From a virus: a stretch of 46,538 nt of DNA. Location: IMG/VR virus record IMGVR_UViG_3300030107_007521, positions 1 to 46,538 of that record; one strand, 5' to 3'. A program made the position numbers and the translations under genes. The notes under the pieces were generated by a model, which was not told the origin of the DNA, ran no database searches, and saw only the letters and a list, made by a program, of their open reading frames with translations. Shown in pieces: positions 44,601-46,538 of this stretch (position 1 is its first letter; every line of letters begins with the position of its first letter).

Positions 44601-46538
44601 TGGTGGAGGCGCTGTAACTGCTGTTGCAAATGGTGCTGATAATAGAGTTGCCACTTTTTCATCAAGCACCGCTTTAAACGGTGAAGCTAATTTAACTTTT
44701 GACGGAACACGATTCACTGTTGATGGCGATGCTAGCATAACAGGAGAGTTAAGAGTAGCTGAAAATATTGGAATTGGAGCTGCTGTTGCCGATGCTACAA
44801 ACACAAAATTTCAAATTAAGCAAGATACTGATGACCATTTAGCTTTTAGGCCTGTTTCAACGCTGTTTGGTTCCGTAGGTTTGTTCGGAGGAGGCGGCGC
44901 AGGCATGCAAACTTTAAATGATGCTTACAGTGCAACTCAAAACTTTGCGATTCAAGCTTCAAAAATTGCATTAGCCATCGATGGTAATTATGGAGGTTTG
45001 ATGGTTGATGCTCTTGGAAAAACTCAAATATCTCCAACTCAAAATGTTGCCCCACAGGCAATGCTTGTTGTCAGTGGCGATGCAAGTATAACAGGAGAAT
45101 TGAGAACGGATGGAAACATTGGTGTGGGTGTTGCACCCGCTCATAAATTAAGCTTGCTTGACACTGCTGTTGGTGGTTTTATAAATCCCCGTAATAGTCA
45201 AACCAGGGTCGACATGGGAACTTATACTGATCATGATTTAGCATTATATGCTGGAGAAAATGAACGGGTTCGCATTGATAAAGATGGAAATGTTGGAATA
45301 GGAACAACAGATCCAGGTTACAGCTTAGACGTTAATGCGGCAGGTAGTCAAACTATAAGAGTAAAATCCACAAATAATCATGCAGCTGTCAGAATTGATA
45401 GGCCATCAGAGAGCTATGATAGTAACTTGATGTTTCAAACAGCTGGAACTACTAAATGGCGATTAGCCCAAGGTGTAGTTGTGGCTGGTGATAATTATTT
45501 AAGTATATATGATGACATTAACGATGTTGGCCATACCACTTTTAAGGCTGGCGGAAACGTTGGAATAGGAACGTCAGAACCATCTGGCAGATTGCATGTA
45601 AGAGCGGGATCCATGGGGCCTATGGGAGGCGCCACAATTGATTCAAGATATAATCTTGTCGTAGAAGATAATGGAGAAAATTACATAGGTATGTATGCTC
45701 CAACTAACTCTTACAATGGAATACGCTTTAATGATCAACTGGGACTGGATGGCTACATTGATTACTATCATGGAACAGCAGGTGATTGTTTAGTTTATAG
45801 TGCAGGAAATCACCATAAGTTCCAGATTGGATCGGCAGAAGAGATGCGGCTTACAGCTAATAGCTTGATCATAAACACAGAAAGTCATTTTAACACAGAC
45901 AATCATGGGGCAATGCTTGTAGTTAGCGGAGATGCTAGTATAACAGGAGAATTAAAAGTAGGTACGGATGCGCAGATTGGTTGTAGCGTCTCAACGTCAA
46001 AGTTGGCAGTAAATACTGCCGTAGATGCAACCCTCACGGTTCAATCTCACGACAATAATGCAAATGTGTTTGTCTTAATGACTGACCATGCGAAACAGCT
46101 TTTTAACGTGCGCCAAAGTTCTGATGCTGCATTAATAAGAGCTTACAAAACAAACGGAGCTAGTTCGCAAACTCAGACAATTGCACTGGACGCTGATGGG
46201 GTATCGTTTATAACAGGAGGTAATTTAGCCGTTGGTACAACAACTAGTGACAATGCTTTGTCGATAGTAATGCCTGCAGCAGATTCTAGTAACTTATTTG
46301 ATGCAAGCATAAGTGATACAAACGCCGCATTGTCTGTCTTTAAGGCTTTTAATAATGGTAGTGATGATTCTGACGTTGAAATTGGTAAATTTGGGGTCGC
46401 TAGAGCAGGGTTTGGCGCATCTACTGATTGGGCGGGCCATTTGAAATTTTATACGCACGGTGGTGTAACCACCCCTTCTTTTGGATCAGAAAGATTTCGT
46501 TTGACATGGGATGGTAACGGTAGAGGGTATTTTGGCGT
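41614..46538 (+). CDS. Giant tail fibre, cut off by the end of the window
   Basis: The frame opens at the ATG at 41614, one base after the J-like stop codon, and stays open to the end: 1641 codons and two bases, with no stop. The N-terminal about 700 residues include two SGGSGY repeats (about 137 and 202). From residue about 686 to 930 there are YadA-head-like repeats (LIGGGLDNTVSGLAS, SIIAGGKDNEI, FIGGGLNNI). Further on there are three SGDASITGEL-type repeats and GNVGIGTTDP / GNVGIGTSEP at about 1226 and 1315, frequent in trimeric fibres. Such fibres often end in a self-cleaving S74 chaperone domain, which would lie beyond the window. Role: reversible host contact at the tail tip (inferred). 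Confidence 0.85.
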   Translation, partial: MPIEANYYLPPIDYFAVTGKKWEITGFKVHTESSKAIFLDHSTGLAHELFSGAVENGYYTTGATGIYSASGQYDTRDLSISWGVKDPSTNLQVSDSALLGRYLQGFEVNFYNATGKFHSGINFQQDGSIQKIDLLSGGSGYVNPTVVITGAKVGGEYTAPSGTGANIRVRNLGTGLHKSGSILSMPESGLGYLSGIFYVDIVSGGSGYTQDTVLLVTGSGDSAQAGKGVGSGAMLQINEFGLGRRYGYTDSTNITIPRLLNQQIFDSEGERKYQIEVVSVDYYSNRSTGRLMVDFPEPNLGNVSLVDLSDGLSFQIDPPSKTFRGQTFEDISLHGVSVYRDETENFKIKNDIGDSNLVKNHTIPVSDNRLSNFSEIKIDPDLFTQEDSFKGYYYKFVPYDNFGSGAAVSFATGIRIGENLLTPDVPSGFRLVTDPSKTVGTNIEGQTVTNTYLTWKKDRLFDVSHYEIVLDDEVEKESTVFTVTPPTVSGINYMVTGTGANIATNDQETLTPVSPINYSRNIFDIFSAYGNGGIQWIDHTVYLDSKYLDNLSTSFSNVQKIFVPSGNTASGFIYFTGNEGYTTTYIADNRLLSDSDGALVAKNINNKIVTEFEPKLQIPSTREGGQYSVKVRSFNFNNFASNYSAKKVFTASGNSSHFTFVPGQAQLRLGGTGDITVNGDFATTVGGSGIVANGKGIVVVGGMDNRATGEIAALVGGSGNRLIGNVGDPQEGHFLGGGALNTGSGQFTAMVGGLRNSAQAHGAFLGGGIRNYIPHDVAGNDASVGTAYSLIGGGLDNTVSGLASIIVGGNTNKIGTNAAIGETTATRFVNDGLTDSSYSIIAGGKDNEIYSSNSFIGGGLNNIIFGGSFADKSNILGGSFNTISGVADTDGSAILAGIQNKLIDAGTALAGGSYSSGTANNTFALGVHSWAAHKGAFVLSDSLTPSADTDGTVAKKSHGTNTLNLFFDSGVYVRNGDVFISGDLTVSGSSNIGGGGGGGAVTAVANGADNRVATFSSSTALNGEANLTFDGTRFTVDGDASITGELRVAENIGIGAAVADATNTKFQIKQDTDDHLAFRPVSTLFGSVGLFGGGGAGMQTLNDAYSATQNFAIQASKIALAIDGNYGGLMVDALGKTQISPTQNVAPQAMLVVSGDASITGELRTDGNIGVGVAPAHKLSLLDTAVGGFINPRNSQTRVDMGTYTDHDLALYAGENERVRIDKDGNVGIGTTDPGYSLDVNAAGSQTIRVKSTNNHAAVRIDRPSESYDSNLMFQTAGTTKWRLAQGVVVAGDNYLSIYDDINDVGHTTFKAGGNVGIGTSEPSGRLHVRAGSMGPMGGATIDSRYNLVVEDNGENYIGMYAPTNSYNGIRFNDQLGLDGYIDYYHGTAGDCLVYSAGNHHKFQIGSAEEMRLTANSLIINTESHFNTDNHGAMLVVSGDASITGELKVGTDAQIGCSVSTSKLAVNTAVDATLTVQSHDNNANVFVLMTDHAKQLFNVRQSSDAALIRAYKTNGASSQTQTIALDADGVSFITGGNLAVGTTTSDNALSIVMPAADSSNLFDASISDTNAALSVFKAFNNGSDDSDVEIGKFGVARAGFGASTDWAGHLKFYTHGGVTTPSFGSERFRLTWDGNGRGYFG
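44728..45960 (+). repeat. Three dispersed repeats coding for DASITGELR/K
   Basis: Copies begin at 44728, 45079 and 45931, each GATGCxAGxATAACAGGAGA with small changes. The second and third are preceded by a nearly identical AMLVVSG coding segment (45060 and 45911). They mark module boundaries in the fibre and may have arisen by duplication or recombination of fibre segments. Confidence 0.7.

Noticed and set aside
43539-45061. Minus-strand open frames opposite the tail fibre and similar frames opposite the tape measure
   Set aside because: They lie opposite long confident genes, have no ribosome sites or recognisable domains, and have low-complexity composition caused by glycine-rich codons of the real gene.
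46463-46469. GTGTAAC in the tail fibre as a promoter
   Set aside because: It lies deep in a coding region with no start codon after it before the window ends.
1-46538. tRNA genes, CRISPR arrays, insertion sequences, integrase or lysogeny genes
   Set aside because: I looked through all gaps between genes (each shorter than about 115 bases) and saw no sign of any of them.

Overview
This window is the structural (late) region of an AT-rich, long-tailed double-stranded DNA phage. The order large terminase, portal, protease/scaffold, capsid, neck, tail tube, chaperones, tape measure, then a lambda-type tail tip (M-, L-, K-, I- and J-like proteins) and a fibre indicates a siphovirus. There is no sheath or contractile baseplate, integrase, tRNA, CRISPR array or insertion sequence. 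PhoH, the phage sigma factor and the 'VPNFxPL...RE'-type tape-measure motif are common in marine phages, but the sequence alone does not identify the host. Genes are very tightly packed, with many TAATG or ATGA stop/start overlaps.

Layout: (1) 20-2452, a tail-tube-like protein with a seven-bladed FG-GAP propeller at its C-terminus. (2) 2518-8300, PhoH ATPase, zinc ribbon, sigma factor, a possible small terminase, an ERCC4-type nuclease and TerL. (3) 8359-13933, portal, protease fused to scaffold (with a probable internal scaffold start), a putative decoration protein and the major capsid protein, closed by a strong terminator. (4) 14051-14964, an SAP-like protein and a putative head-tail adaptor. 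(5) 14961-19533, on the minus strand: three neck/connector candidates and two tail-tube paralogues. (6) 19595-21660, a small protein and two tail-assembly-chaperone candidates. (7) 21698-36118, a 2172-residue tape measure, two more tube-fold proteins, a 1472-residue M-like/adhesin fusion, and the L- and K-like tip proteins. (8) 36144 to the end, I-like, J-like and a giant tail fibre that is cut off by the window.

Three themes stand out. First, the tube fold occurs five times, once fused to a beta-propeller, and the tip proteins L, J and M carry inserted or fused adhesion-like domains (CBM5/12-like, laminin-G-like, FN3, poly-glycine, discoidin-like). The virion therefore looks heavily equipped for surface binding. 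Second, a short motif, GTGTAAT followed by an A/T-rich stretch, lies 18-56 bases upstream of seven genes on both strands. It is a good candidate for the late promoter read by the phage's own sigma factor. Third, the minus-strand neck/tube block is in canonical order when read on its own strand. Flipping it would restore the usual siphovirus gene order, so it looks like a clean inversion that now has its own promoters.
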